DNA of 64,000 bases. Source: Kordiimonas marina (GTDB lineage: Bacteria > Pseudomonadota > Alphaproteobacteria > Sphingomonadales > Kordiimonadaceae). Below the pieces are notes generated by a model. The model ran no database searches and was not told the DNA's origin. It saw only the letters and a program-made list of their open reading frames with translations. This document shows positions 17,632 to 26,531 of the stretch, in pieces (position 1 is the first letter of the stretch; each line of letters starts with the position of its first letter). Made by a program: the position numbers and the translations under genes. The DNA lies in assembly GCF_023006325.1 (NCBI RefSeq), contig NZ_JAINDF010000004.1, positions 463,242 through 527,241 on the forward strand, in the 5' to 3' direction.

Positions 17632-18852
17632 ATGTTAAACAAACTCAAGTTGTGTATCGTCGCCCTTCTTCTGGCGACAGGCGCCTTCGCGCTGCAGGCA
17701 AATGCGGATGAAAGCAAGATTCCGGAGCCCTTCCGGGGTGCAAGCCCGGGCTCACCGATCCAGATCAACTATGATGACTGGAACCGGATTCTGCACCTGA
17801 CCGTCATCGACGCCGGGACCTCACACGGGCGGACCGCGCCAGCGCCGCGCCCTGAAATCGGCACGCGCGTCATTCACGGCAACACCAAAAGCACCCGGAA
17901 CGAAGGCAACCGCCTCGTCTTCCCGGCCTTTGCCGACAATCAAAAAAACCTGAAGGTGGTCCACGACATCCGCACCGACCTGGAAAAAATTCCTGCCGAA
18001 GTGCCGATGAAACAGTGGAGCAAGAATGAACAGCTGGCCTACTGGCTGAACCTTTACAACATCACGCTGATTGAGATGCTGGCCCATGAATATCCGGTCA
18101 GAAGCCTGAAGAAGCTGAAGTATGGCAGCCATTCGCTGTGGGCCAAGAAGGTGCTGACGGTCGCGGGTGTCAAGCTGTCGCTCAATGACATCCACAATAT
18201 CCTCATCAACAAGTGGGATACATCGCTGGTGATGTACGGCCTGTTCCAGGGCTATATCGGCGGCCCGAACATCATGGACGAAGCTTTCACCGGCCAGAAT
18301 GTCCACCAGCTTCTGGTCAAGAACGCCCACGAATTCGTCGCCTCCACCCGCGGGATGCGCATCCGCGGCAAGGAGCTGATCGTCTCCGACTATTACAAGG
18401 AAAACAAAAAGCTGTTTCCGCACTGGAAGACCGATCTGCAGAAGCACCTGGCCCAGTTGACGGAAGACCTGGGGGACCGCGCCCGCGTCATGGATGCAAA
18501 AAAGATCAAGGCCAAGACCAACGACTATTATATCGCGGACCTGTTCGGCGGCACGCGCAGCACCGCGAACGCCAGCGCCAACAACCCGGCCGCGCTCGAC
18601 AGCGCCATCGTCCATGCCATGTCGGGTGAGGCCGCAGCCGCGGGCGGCGCCGCCAACCTTGGCGTGGCCACCATGAACCTTGGCGAATATGCCGACTTCA
18701 AGAAGGCCGACGTCGACACCCGCTTCCCGGATTTCGTGAAGGACTATATCAAGCAGGTCCGCAAGAATAAGAGCATGATGAAGGGCAAGGTTGAGGTCGA
18801 GGAATTCGACGGCACCAAAAAGGACGACAAAAAAGATAAGCCCAAGACGTAA
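17632..18852 (+). CDS. Secreted DUF547 protein, copy 1
   Basis: 406 residues. The ATG at 17632 follows GGGGGAGCCATC. A signal peptide (about 1-25, MLNKLKLCIVALLLATGAFA then QANA) exports it to the periplasm. The DUF547 core contains NEQLAYWLNLYNITLIEML, KKVLTVAGVKLSLNDIHNIL and a Gly-rich IGGPNIMDEAF. The tail is strongly charged and Lys-rich. DUF547 is widespread and has no assigned reaction. A very similar protein is encoded after the LysR gene; both have the same promoter, signal peptide and layout, so they arose by local duplication. The charged C-terminal tail differs most between the copies. Function is unknown. Confidence 0.88.
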   Translation: MLNKLKLCIVALLLATGAFALQANADESKIPEPFRGASPGSPIQINYDDWNRILHLTVIDAGTSHGRTAPAPRPEIGTRVIHGNTKSTRNEGNRLVFPAFADNQKNLKVVHDIRTDLEKIPAEVPMKQWSKNEQLAYWLNLYNITLIEMLAHEYPVRSLKKLKYGSHSLWAKKVLTVAGVKLSLNDIHNILINKWDTSLVMYGLFQGYIGGPNIMDEAFTGQNVHQLLVKNAHEFVASTRGMRIRGKELIVSDYYKENKKLFPHWKTDLQKHLAQLTEDLGDRARVMDAKKIKAKTNDYYIADLFGGTRSTANASANNPAALDSAIVHAMSGEAAAAGGAANLGVATMNLGEYADFKKADVDTRFPDFVKDYIKQVRKNKSMMKGKVEVEEFDGTKKDDKKDKPKT

Positions 18853-18894
18853 ATAGTTCTCAGCAAAGGTCGTTCCATCGCGTACAAGAGACGT

Positions 18895-19791
18895 ATGTTT
18901 GACTGGAACGACCTGCGCTATTTTCTGGAACTCGCCCGCCGCGGCAAGCTCGCGGCGGCTGCTCTCCGTCTCGGGGTAGACCACACCACCGTTGCCCGCC
19001 GTGTTGCCGCGCTCGAAGAAGCGCTCGGCGTTCCCCTGTTCGACCGCGAAAACCGCGCTTACCGCCTCAATGAAAACGGCCGCCGGCTGATCGGCCATGC
19101 CGAGAGGATCGAGGCTGGCTCGCTCCAGCTGATGGACGATATCGCGCCTGTGGCTTCAGGCCCCGTCGGCACCGTTCGCCTCGCCACCCCGGAAGCCTTC
19201 GGCAGCCAGTTCCTCGCCCGCCACTGCATGAGCTTCCACAAAAGCACCCCCGGTGTCACGCTGGAGCTGATCGCCGAAACCCGCACGCTCAATTTCAGCC
19301 GCCGGGACGCAGACGCCGCCATCACGCTCGCCCCGCCCGGCCACGGCCGCGTGGTCAGTGAAAAGGTCGGTGACTATCGGCTCCGGCTTTATGCCGCACC
19401 CAGCTATCTGCAGCAGCATCCGCCCATCGTCCGGCTTGCGGACCTGAAACCCCACCATTTCCTGTGGTATGTGGATGACCTGCTGCCCGTGCCGGAACTT
19501 CAGATCCTCGACAAGGCGCTGGGTGACGTGCAGGTGATTTTCCGCACCACCAGCGTCACCGGCCAGGCCAACGCCGCCGAAGCCGGGCTCGGCATCGCCC
19601 TGCTCCCCTGCTTCGTCGCGGACCGCATGAAGGGGCTGACCCCGGTGCTGCCCGGTGAGCTGAGCATCATGCGCGACCTGTGGCTGGTCGCCCACGCCGA
19701 ACTCAGGCACGAGCCCCACGTAGACCGGGTGTGCGGCTTCATCAAAACCCTGCTGGCCAGCGAACGCCGTGTGCTTCTCGGCATAAACTGA
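18895..19791 (+). CDS. LysR-family transcriptional regulator
   Basis: 298 residues with an N-terminal winged helix (about 1-62; RLGVDHTTVARRVAALEEAL) and a co-inducer binding domain. The start MFDWNDLRYFLELARRGKLA is typical of the LysR branch that begins with DW-DLR and is often encoded beside methylmalonate-semialdehyde dehydrogenase genes. Here a DUF547 gene lies between it and mmsA. It begins 42 bases after that DUF547 gene on the same strand without a terminator, so co-transcription is likely. The ribosome site is weak. Likely targets are the valine genes and/or the flanking DUF547 genes; this is inferred from position only. Confidence 0.9.
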   Translation: MFDWNDLRYFLELARRGKLAAAALRLGVDHTTVARRVAALEEALGVPLFDRENRAYRLNENGRRLIGHAERIEAGSLQLMDDIAPVASGPVGTVRLATPEAFGSQFLARHCMSFHKSTPGVTLELIAETRTLNFSRRDADAAITLAPPGHGRVVSEKVGDYRLRLYAAPSYLQQHPPIVRLADLKPHHFLWYVDDLLPVPELQILDKALGDVQVIFRTTSVTGQANAAEAGLGIALLPCFVADRMKGLTPVLPGELSIMRDLWLVAHAELRHEPHVDRVCGFIKTLLASERRVLLGIN

Positions 19792-19849
19792 CCGCCCTCA
19801 AGCCCCGCCGAAGCCTCCCCGGACTCATAGACCATTGGTTTAGCTGACC

Positions 19850-19878
19850 TTGCCTTTTGGCTTAGGCTTCGGCACAAT
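19850..19878 (+). promoter_or_regulatory. Sigma-70 type promoter of second DUF547 gene
   Basis: -35 TTGCCT (19850-19855), 17-base spacer, -10 CACAAT (19873-19878), identical hexamers and spacing to the promoter of the first copy. Flanking bases GACCTTGCCTTT and CGGC before the -10 are also shared. Confidence 0.65.
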
Positions 19879-19952
19879 TTCTCCTTGTGAGCAGGAAGGG
19901 GGCCTGTGGCGTAAGCCGCAGAGAAACTGCTGAATATCAGGGGGAGCAAACC

Positions 19953-21179
19953 ATGCTGAACAAACTCAAGTTGTGCATCGTTGCCGCGCTGGCTGGGATG
20001 GGCGTCTTCGCGCTGTCCGCACACGCGGATGAAAGCAAGATACCTGAGCCCTTCCGGGGCGCGAGCCCGGGCTCACCGATCCAGATCAATTATGGCGACT
20101 GGAACCGTATCCTGCAGATAACCGTACTGGATGCCGGTCGTTCGAGCGGCCGCGGGTCCACCTCAACCCCCCGTCCTGAAATCGGTACACGGGTTGTCCA
20201 CGGCAATACCAAAAGTACCCGCAACGAAGGCAACCGCCTCTACTTCAAGGCCTTCGCCAACAACCCGGCCAATTTGAAAGCGCTGGATACAATCCGCACC
20301 GAGCTTGAGAAAGTGCCGGATCAGGCACCGCTCAAGCTGTGGGACGAACACGAACAATTGGCCTACTGGCTGAACCTCTACAACATCACGCTGATTGAAG
20401 AGATCTCCAAGGAATATCCGGTCAGAAGCCTGAAGAAGCTGAAGTACGGCCGCCATTCGCTGTGGGACAAGAAGGTCCTGAAGGTTTCGGGCGTGCCCCT
20501 GTCGCTCAACGATATCCATAATATCATCATCAACAAGTGGGACAGTTCGCTGGTAATGTACGGCATGTTCCAGGGCTATATCGGCGGGCCGAACATCATG
20601 GACGAAGCCTTCACCGGCGATAATGTCCATAAGCTGCTGATCCAGAACGCCAAGGAATTCATCTCCACCAGCCGCGGGATGCGCTTCAGCGGCAAGAAGC
20701 TGCGTGTTTCCGACTATTATGAGGAAAACAAGGCCCTGTTCCCGCACTTCAAGAAGGACCTGAAGGACCATCTGGCCAAGCTGACGGAAGACCCGGCCGA
20801 ACGCGCGCGCATCATGGACATCAAGCACATCGAGGCCAAAACCAATGACTATTATATCGCGGACCTTTCAGGCGGTATCGCGCACGCCAGCAACGCCAGC
20901 GCGTCCAACCGGGCGGCGCTGACCACCGTGATCGTCCATGCCGCACAGGGTTATGGCACCTCGAAAGGTGAAGGCGCCAACCTCGGCATGGGGGAGATGA
21001 ACATCGACAATTATGCCGACTTCAAAACCTACGATGTCGACCTGCGCTTCCCGGATTTCGTGAAGGACTATCTGAAGCAGGTTCACAAGAACAAGAGCCT
21101 GATGAAAGGCGATGTCCAGGTCGAGGAATATGACGACACGGCCAAGAAGAAGAAAAAGGAAGACAAGCCCAAGAAGTAA
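19953..21179 (+). CDS. Secreted DUF547 protein, copy 2
   Basis: 408 residues from the ATG at 19953, preceded by GGGGGAGCAAACC like copy 1; a 22-residue in-frame extension to 19887 runs through the promoter and is rejected. Signal peptide about 1-25. The mature start DESKIPEPFRGASPGSPIQI is shared exactly with copy 1, and the DUF547 core has QLAYWLNLYNITLIEEIS and GVPLSLNDIHNIIINKW. The tail again ends in a run of Lys with Asp and Glu. No catalytic role is known for the family. Followed by a strong terminator, so this gene ends the transcript. The pair may differ in partner or expression level. Confidence 0.88.
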   Translation: MLNKLKLCIVAALAGMGVFALSAHADESKIPEPFRGASPGSPIQINYGDWNRILQITVLDAGRSSGRGSTSTPRPEIGTRVVHGNTKSTRNEGNRLYFKAFANNPANLKALDTIRTELEKVPDQAPLKLWDEHEQLAYWLNLYNITLIEEISKEYPVRSLKKLKYGRHSLWDKKVLKVSGVPLSLNDIHNIIINKWDSSLVMYGMFQGYIGGPNIMDEAFTGDNVHKLLIQNAKEFISTSRGMRFSGKKLRVSDYYEENKALFPHFKKDLKDHLAKLTEDPAERARIMDIKHIEAKTNDYYIADLSGGIAHASNASASNRAALTTVIVHAAQGYGTSKGEGANLGMGEMNIDNYADFKTYDVDLRFPDFVKDYLKQVHKNKSLMKGDVQVEEYDDTAKKKKKEDKPKK

Positions 21180-21206
21180 GGCTTTAGGGCTAAAACCCCC
21201 AGCAGA

Positions 21207-21240
21207 AAGGCCGCCTCAACCCGAGGCGGCCTTCGCTTTT
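21207..21240. terminator. Intrinsic terminator after second DUF547 gene
   Basis: An 11-base perfect stem (21207-21217 with 21223-21233) and 5-base loop, followed by CGCTTTTT. It lies between the convergent DUF547 and CHAD genes and acts mainly on the plus strand. Confidence 0.85.
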
Positions 21241-22185
21241 TCAGGCAGCACCCGCCTCATCCATCAGGCTGATAAAAGCCTTGGGTTTGCGCCAGAAGAG
21301 CGTGGCACCGGCTGAGAAGGCAGCGTCGCGCAGGCGGGTAGCTTCGCGCTTTGCCGCAGCGTCGAAGGCCGCCACCGTCGCGGGCGGCAACTCGAACGGG
21401 CCGGCATGAAGGAACATCTCCAATACATGCAGGTCATGGTCCTCGCCCAGATAGTCTGACACAGCATCGATAAGCGCCACACGCTCGGCCAACGCCGCCT
21501 GTTCCGGTGTCGGGGTCGCCGCCTTTTTACTATCTGCCGCCAGAAGGCGCATCTGGTGGCGGAAATGCTGCAGGCTTTTACGCCAGGCGTGCAGATGGTC
21601 CGGGTCCGGGCTATCGAACGCGGCCTGAAAATCCTGCCGGGTGCGGCGGTAGGTGTTTTCGAAGCCTTGCCGCACCGTGCCGCGGTCCGGGACCGCCTTG
21701 GGCCAGCCGATGATTTCCGCCTGAACGCGGTGCACCGAACTGTGGAAACGGGTGAGCGCGGCGGTCACCGCCTCGGGGTCCAGGGTGTAGGACGCGTGGG
21801 CGACCATCTGCCGCCTGAGCATGCGTAACGGGTTTGCCGCCGCCTTGGTGGGGGCCGCCGCGATCAGCCGGTCCAGGCACTGAACACGGGCGGTGGCGTC
21901 ACGGAAGTCAGCAAGCTTGCGCGCGGCCTTCCTGAGCTGCCGCTCGGCCATCAGCGCATCCTGCCCGTAAGCCGGCTCCAGCAGGATCAGCAGGCTCCTG
22001 AGCCGCTTGCCGCCCTTACGGCATTTATGAACCGCCGCCCGCGGCTGGCGGGTCGGCACACGGGTGGCGCCCAGCGTATGCTTGAGCTGGCGCCGCACCG
22101 CCGTCACCACCGCGCTTGGGCGCGGCCATATGGTTTGTGTCTTGTCGGCCATCGAGGCTTCCACATGCTGAGGTCTCCCTTTCAT
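21241..22185 (-). CDS. CHAD domain protein
   Basis: 314 residues, almost wholly one alpha-helical CHAD domain (conserved histidine alpha-helical domain), which binds inorganic polyphosphate. Two family motifs with the basic His-Arg-Lys patches are visible: VHKCRKGGKRLRSLL near residue 53 and HAWRKSLQHFRHQM near residue 199. CHAD is often fused to or beside a CYTH triphosphatase; none is present here, so this is a stand-alone form. The N-terminal 12 residues may be extra, with Met12 as an alternative start. The likely role is polyphosphate granule association, inferred from family. Convergent with the DUF547 gene and divergent from the S10 peptidase gene. Confidence 0.88.
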   Translation of the reverse strand: MKGRPQHVEASMADKTQTIWPRPSAVVTAVRRQLKHTLGATRVPTRQPRAAVHKCRKGGKRLRSLLILLEPAYGQDALMAERQLRKAARKLADFRDATARVQCLDRLIAAAPTKAAANPLRMLRRQMVAHASYTLDPEAVTAALTRFHSSVHRVQAEIIGWPKAVPDRGTVRQGFENTYRRTRQDFQAAFDSPDPDHLHAWRKSLQHFRHQMRLLAADSKKAATPTPEQAALAERVALIDAVSDYLGEDHDLHVLEMFLHAGPFELPPATVAAFDAAAKREATRLRDAAFSAGATLFWRKPKAFISLMDEAGAA

Positions 22186-22331
22186 AGCAAAATTCGGGGC
22201 CTTGCAGAAGCCATGCAGGTCCAGCCTGCGGCAAAGGGCCTCAGCTCACCTAAACTTGACTTCCCGGCCCGCAATCTATCGGCTACCAAAGGGTTACATT
22301 TATATGGGAATTTTTTTGAGGAGGAGAGGCC

Positions 22332-23888
22332 ATGAAACGGCTCTTGATGGCGGCAGCCGCCATGTCGCTTTTGACCGCGCAGGTGACCGCCCCCGCATTC
22401 GCTGGCGATGACGCAAAACCGAAGACCGAATTCGGCAACCCGGACATCGAAAAACCGGCTGAGTTCGTCACCGAGAAGACAGGCACCTTCAACGGCAAGA
22501 AGGTCAGCTACCGCACGGTGGCGGGCGATACCTTCATCAAAGCCGCGGACGGCACGCCGGAAGCGACCTTTTTCACCTATGCCTACATCAAGGAAGGCGT
22601 GAAGGACCCATCGACCCGGCCCGTGACCTTCATCTATAACGGCGGGCCCGGCTCGGCCTCCATGTGGCTGCATATGGGCGCGTTCGGCCCCAAGCGCGTG
22701 ATCATCCCGGACAACCCCGCCGATGACGGCGCCCCGCCCTACAAGGTGGTGGACAACCATGACACCATCCTCGACGTTTCCGACCTTGTGTTCATCGATC
22801 CGGTCGGCACCGGCTATAGCCGCGCGCTCGGCAAGGAAGACCCGAAGAAACACTGGGGCGTGCTCGAAGACGGCAAGTCGGTCGCGCGCTTCATCCACCA
22901 GTGGATCGATAACAACAACCGCTGGAACAGCCCGAAATTCCTGGCGGGTGAAAGCTATGGCACACTGCGCTCCGCCGTGGTGGCAGACCAGCTGACCAAC
23001 CGCCACAATATCGGGCTCAACGGTATCGTGCTGATCTCCACGGTGCTGGATTATCACATGAGCCGCTTCCAGGCGGGCAGCGTGATGTCCTATGTCTCGT
23101 TCCTGCCGAGCTATGCCGCCACCGCCTGGTACCATGACATGCTGCCCAACAAGCCGAAGGCGCTGGAGCCCTTCCTCCAGGAAGTGCGGGATTTCGCCCG
23201 CACCGATTATGCCGAGGCGCTGATTGCCGGCGCGCGGCTGTCGGATGCCAAGCAGGCGGAAATCATCGACAAGCTGCACGCTTATACCGGCCTCAAGAAA
23301 TCCTACCTGAAGGCCACCAACATGCGCATCAATGTGTTCCGCTTCTTCAAGGAACTGATGCGTGACCAGGGCAAGGTCGTCGGGCGGCTGGACAGCCGCT
23401 ACCTGGGTGAAGAACCGGATTCCGCTGGCGAATACCCGGAAGCCGATCCCTTCTCCTACGCTTCAGGCAACGCCTACACGGTCGCGATCAATGACCATCT
23501 GAAGAACTTCCTTGGCGTGAAGCTGGACAAGCGGGCCTACAAGAACAGCGCCTACAGCGACAAGAATTTCACCTGGAACTGGAACATCTGGGGCAAAAGC
23601 CTGCCGAACGGGGGCCGCATGGTGAATGTGGTGCCGATGCTCGGCAAGGCCATGCGCCGGAACAGCGACATGCATGTGCTGGTCGCCCAGGGCTATTATG
23701 ATTTCGCCACGCCTTTCTTCGGCGCGGAAAATGCCATGGCCGAACCGCCGATCGTGCAGGACCGGGTCGAGTATAAATATTACCAGTCCGGCCACATGAT
23801 GTATGTGCACCAGCAGTCGCGCCTGAAGCTCATGCATGACGTCCGCGCCTTCATTGAGGCCTACGACCATGAGAAAGACGGCAAGTAA
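22332..23888 (+). CDS. S10 serine carboxypeptidase, secreted
   Basis: 518 residues with a signal peptide ending AFAG around residue 24, so periplasmic or exported. S10 alpha/beta-hydrolase markers are present: NGGPGSAS (103-110) for the oxyanion hole, FIDPVGTGYS, and GESYG with the nucleophile Ser208. The Asp and His of the triad are in AQGYYDFATPF and QSGHMMYVHQQS near the C-terminus. It removes C-terminal residues from peptides. The start is preceded by GAGGAGAGG. The gene stands alone with its own terminator; with the S9 and M16 enzymes it makes three exported peptidases in 12 kb. Confidence 0.92.
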   Translation: MKRLLMAAAAMSLLTAQVTAPAFAGDDAKPKTEFGNPDIEKPAEFVTEKTGTFNGKKVSYRTVAGDTFIKAADGTPEATFFTYAYIKEGVKDPSTRPVTFIYNGGPGSASMWLHMGAFGPKRVIIPDNPADDGAPPYKVVDNHDTILDVSDLVFIDPVGTGYSRALGKEDPKKHWGVLEDGKSVARFIHQWIDNNNRWNSPKFLAGESYGTLRSAVVADQLTNRHNIGLNGIVLISTVLDYHMSRFQAGSVMSYVSFLPSYAATAWYHDMLPNKPKALEPFLQEVRDFARTDYAEALIAGARLSDAKQAEIIDKLHAYTGLKKSYLKATNMRINVFRFFKELMRDQGKVVGRLDSRYLGEEPDSAGEYPEADPFSYASGNAYTVAINDHLKNFLGVKLDKRAYKNSAYSDKNFTWNWNIWGKSLPNGGRMVNVVPMLGKAMRRNSDMHVLVAQGYYDFATPFFGAENAMAEPPIVQDRVEYKYYQSGHMMYVHQQSRLKLMHDVRAFIEAYDHEKDGK

Positions 23889-23957
23889 CCGCGCCTGAGC
23901 CCAAGCTGTTGCAGAGGCAACAGCGTCCGGGCGCCGTGCAACAGCACGTAACACCCC

Positions 23958-23987
23958 AAAAGGCCGCCTTCATCGGGCGGCCTTTTT
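23958..23987. terminator. Bidirectional terminator between S10 peptidase and kinase genes
   Basis: A 10-base stem AAAGGCCGCC (23958-23967) with GGCGGCCTTT (23976-23985) and a T-run on both strands. It serves the convergent carboxypeptidase and histidine kinase genes. Confidence 0.85.
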
Positions 23988-24029
23988 CATGTCGGGTGTG
24001 GAATGAAATCAGGTCAGGGGGGGGTGCCC

Positions 24030-25142
24030 CTACTCCGCCGCCTTGGCCACAATCCTCGATTTCGGGAAGCGCAGGCTGACGGTCGTGCCTTTGTTCCGGT
24101 CGGAATCGATCACGATATCGCCGCCATGGAGCTGGATGAAGGTCCTGACCAGCGACAGCCCAAGCCCGGTGCCTTCGTGGCTGCGCGTCATCACGCTTTC
24201 CACCTGCCCGAACGGTTCCAATGCCGTATCGATTTCATCCTCGGTCATGCCGACCCCGTCATCCTTCACCATCAGGACATAGCTGCCGTCATTGGCGATG
24301 GAACAGCCCACAGTCACATGCCCGCCGCCCGGCGTGAACTTGATGGCGTTCGAAAGCAGATTGAACAGCATCTGCTGGACGATGCGTTTATCGGCCAGAA
24401 TATACATGTCCTTGGTGATCTCGCGGCTCAGCGTCAGCCCGGCCTCGCGAACATTGAACTCGACGATCGGCAGGCATTCCTCAACCAAAGCATCGAGGCT
24501 GAACTCCTCTTCCTCAAGCTCAAGCTTCCCAGCCTCGACCTTGGCCAGGTCGAGAATGTCGCTGATGATATCCAGAAGCATCTTCCCGCTTCTATGGATA
24601 AAATTGCTGTATTCTTCGTAGCGTTTTTCCCCAATCCGCCCAAAGATTTGCAGGTTCATCACCTCGGAAAACCCAATGATGGCATTGAGCGGCGTCCTGA
24701 GCTCATGGCTCATCTTCGCGAGGAATTCGGTTTTGGCACGGTTGGCTTTTTCAGCCTCCTCCACCGCGTGCTGAAGCTCTACCGTCCGCTGCCGGAGCTC
24801 GGCCTCCACCTCCTTGCGGCGGCGGACTTCCTCCTCCAGCATGAGGGAAACCTGGAAAAAGCGGGAAAGCCCGATCCCGGTCAGCACGATCCCCGGCAGG
24901 TAGCCCACCAGGGCCTCCAGCATGTTCCATGTCTTGAGCGGCGCCAGCGACAGCATTTCGTCGAAAAGCGGGGTCTTTTCGAGATAGTCGACAAGCGCGG
25001 TCAGCGTCAGGATCATGGTACCGACGAAGACGAACTTCAGGCCGAAGTCCAACCCGCGCCAGCGTTTATAGCGGACGATCAGCGCGGCCGGAACCGTCGC
25101 GATGCCCAGAAAGATCAGCAAGTCGGCATGCATCAGGTTCAT
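24030..25142 (-). CDS. Membrane sensor histidine kinase
   Basis: 370 residues. Three hydrophobic segments lie in about residues 6-95, with little outside the membrane, then a coiled coil (100-135). The dimerisation domain has His146 in [19 protein letters not shown], and the ATPase domain has NLLSNAIKF (261-269), DDGVGM (294-299) and GTGLGLSL (324-331). The HisKA region resembles the alphaproteobacterial PdhS/DivJ/PleC group that phosphorylates DivK-like receivers. No receiver gene is adjacent, so it is an orphan kinase here. The ATG at 25142 has GGAGGGCGGG upstream. The signal it senses is unknown; membrane or lipid state is possible given the absent periplasmic domain. Confidence 0.9.
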   Translation of the reverse strand: MNLMHADLLIFLGIATVPAALIVRYKRWRGLDFGLKFVFVGTMILTLTALVDYLEKTPLFDEMLSLAPLKTWNMLEALVGYLPGIVLTGIGLSRFFQVSLMLEEEVRRRKEVEAELRQRTVELQHAVEEAEKANRAKTEFLAKMSHELRTPLNAIIGFSEVMNLQIFGRIGEKRYEEYSNFIHRSGKMLLDIISDILDLAKVEAGKLELEEEEFSLDALVEECLPIVEFNVREAGLTLSREITKDMYILADKRIVQQMLFNLLSNAIKFTPGGGHVTVGCSIANDGSYVLMVKDDGVGMTEDEIDTALEPFGQVESVMTRSHEGTGLGLSLVRTFIQLHGGDIVIDSDRNKGTTVSLRFPKSRIVAKAAE

Positions 25143-25386
25143 CCCGCCCTCCCTCTACAGAAGGCGGATGCCGCTGATTTAGCGTCCCTTTTGCTCATAG
25201 TCCCCCCAATCGGTCCGTATGAGATCATCGGTCAATGAAACAGCCAGGCTGTTCACCCCTGCACTATAACAGTTAAATTCATGCCCGGAAGCCCCAATAC
25301 CGTAACGGCCATAACCCGGGCATGACAGGCCGGATCAAACAGGCTACATAGAAAACCGGTTCCAATTCAGCTGTGGAAAGCCCTTT

Positions 25387-26424
25387 ATGCCGCGCATTCT
25401 TTACATCCATATGTGGCCCATCTGGCTGCTTGGCCTCCTGAGCGGCGGCAAGTCTTTCAAGGCCAACCCCATTCTGGGCGCGCGGCTCCTGAATTTCCTT
25501 GGGCTGCATGTGCTGCGCGTCGTGCTGGCGCATGGGTTCGCGCATATCCGCTGGCTGATGCTGAGGCCGATGATGCCCCCGAGCGAGCGAGCGGCTTATC
25601 ACCGGGACGGCTTTGTGGCGCTTGAAGGCTTCCTGTCGGCGGACGAGGTCAAAGCCATCCGCGCCGAGCTTGCCGCCTATAAGGGCGAGGCGCGCCAGAT
25701 GCTGCAGGGCGATACCGCGACCCAGAAAATCCTGCTCACGGACGACATGCTGGTCCCCTGCCCACAGCTCAATAAAGCGGTAACGGCAAAGGGTTTCCTG
25801 CACCGGCTTTACTATTGTGGTGCCAAGGCGCACCGGCCGCTTCTCTATATCCAGCGCATCCGCAATGGCTGGTGTGAGGGCGCCGCTGACCCGCAGAAAG
25901 CCATGCATTCGGACACGTTCCACCCCACCATGAAGGCCTGGCTGTTCCTGGAGGACGTCACGCCCGAGAAAGGGCCGTTCACCTATGTGCGCGGCTCCCA
26001 AAAGCTGACGCTCAAGCGGCTCGGGTGGGAATACAGGCGCTCCCTCGTCGCGGCGCGCATTCATGACGGCTATTCCGAAAAAGGGTCCTTCCGGGCCGAT
26101 GACGACGATCTCAAGGCCATGGACCTGCCCGCGCCCGAAGGGCTGACCGCAAAGGCAGGGACCTTCGTCATCGCCAACACCAACGGCTTCCATGGCCGCG
26201 GGCAAGCAGCCGAAGGCGCAAGCCGGTTGGAGATATGGGCCTATAGCCGCCATAACCCGATGAACCCGCTGCCGGGCTTCGCCAGCCTTGCGCTCAGCCG
26301 TTTGGAATACGCATTGACGCAAGCCTTCTGGCGCCATAAGGACCGGGAAGCCGCGCAGAAAGGCTATCCCGCCACCTGGCACCTGATCCCGGCGGAGAAG
26401 ATGCTGGACGGGCTTGAGGACTAA
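25387..26424 (+). CDS. PhyH-like Fe(II)/2-oxoglutarate dioxygenase
   Basis: 345 residues. The core matches phytanoyl-CoA dioxygenase-type enzymes: EYHRDG-like entry (YHRDGFVALEGF), the iron motif His174-Ser-Asp176 in HSDTFHPTMK, and the distal His269 with Arg271 in NGFHGRG for 2-oxoglutarate. About 60 N-terminal residues are hydrophobic and basic and could associate with the membrane. Such enzymes hydroxylate varied lipids and small molecules; the substrate cannot be read. It precedes glmU on the same strand by 107 bases but looks unrelated to it. The start at 25387 is plausible but without a strong ribosome site. Confidence 0.82.
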   Translation: MPRILYIHMWPIWLLGLLSGGKSFKANPILGARLLNFLGLHVLRVVLAHGFAHIRWLMLRPMMPPSERAAYHRDGFVALEGFLSADEVKAIRAELAAYKGEARQMLQGDTATQKILLTDDMLVPCPQLNKAVTAKGFLHRLYYCGAKAHRPLLYIQRIRNGWCEGAADPQKAMHSDTFHPTMKAWLFLEDVTPEKGPFTYVRGSQKLTLKRLGWEYRRSLVAARIHDGYSEKGSFRADDDDLKAMDLPAPEGLTAKAGTFVIANTNGFHGRGQAAEGASRLEIWAYSRHNPMNPLPGFASLALSRLEYALTQAFWRHKDREAAQKGYPATWHLIPAEKMLDGLED

Positions 26425-26531
26425 CTGCCAATCTTCGCCATCCGCCATCATATTGCCGAATTATTGTTCAGATTGTCGTGCGTTAGCGCTATTGTCCATT
26501 AACGTTATTTTTTCAGGGGTTTAGCAGAGCA

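Noticed and set aside
17318..17638. A 106-codon frame overlapping the start of the first DUF547 gene
   Set aside because: It covers the promoter and ribosome site, has no ribosome site itself and no protein-like composition.
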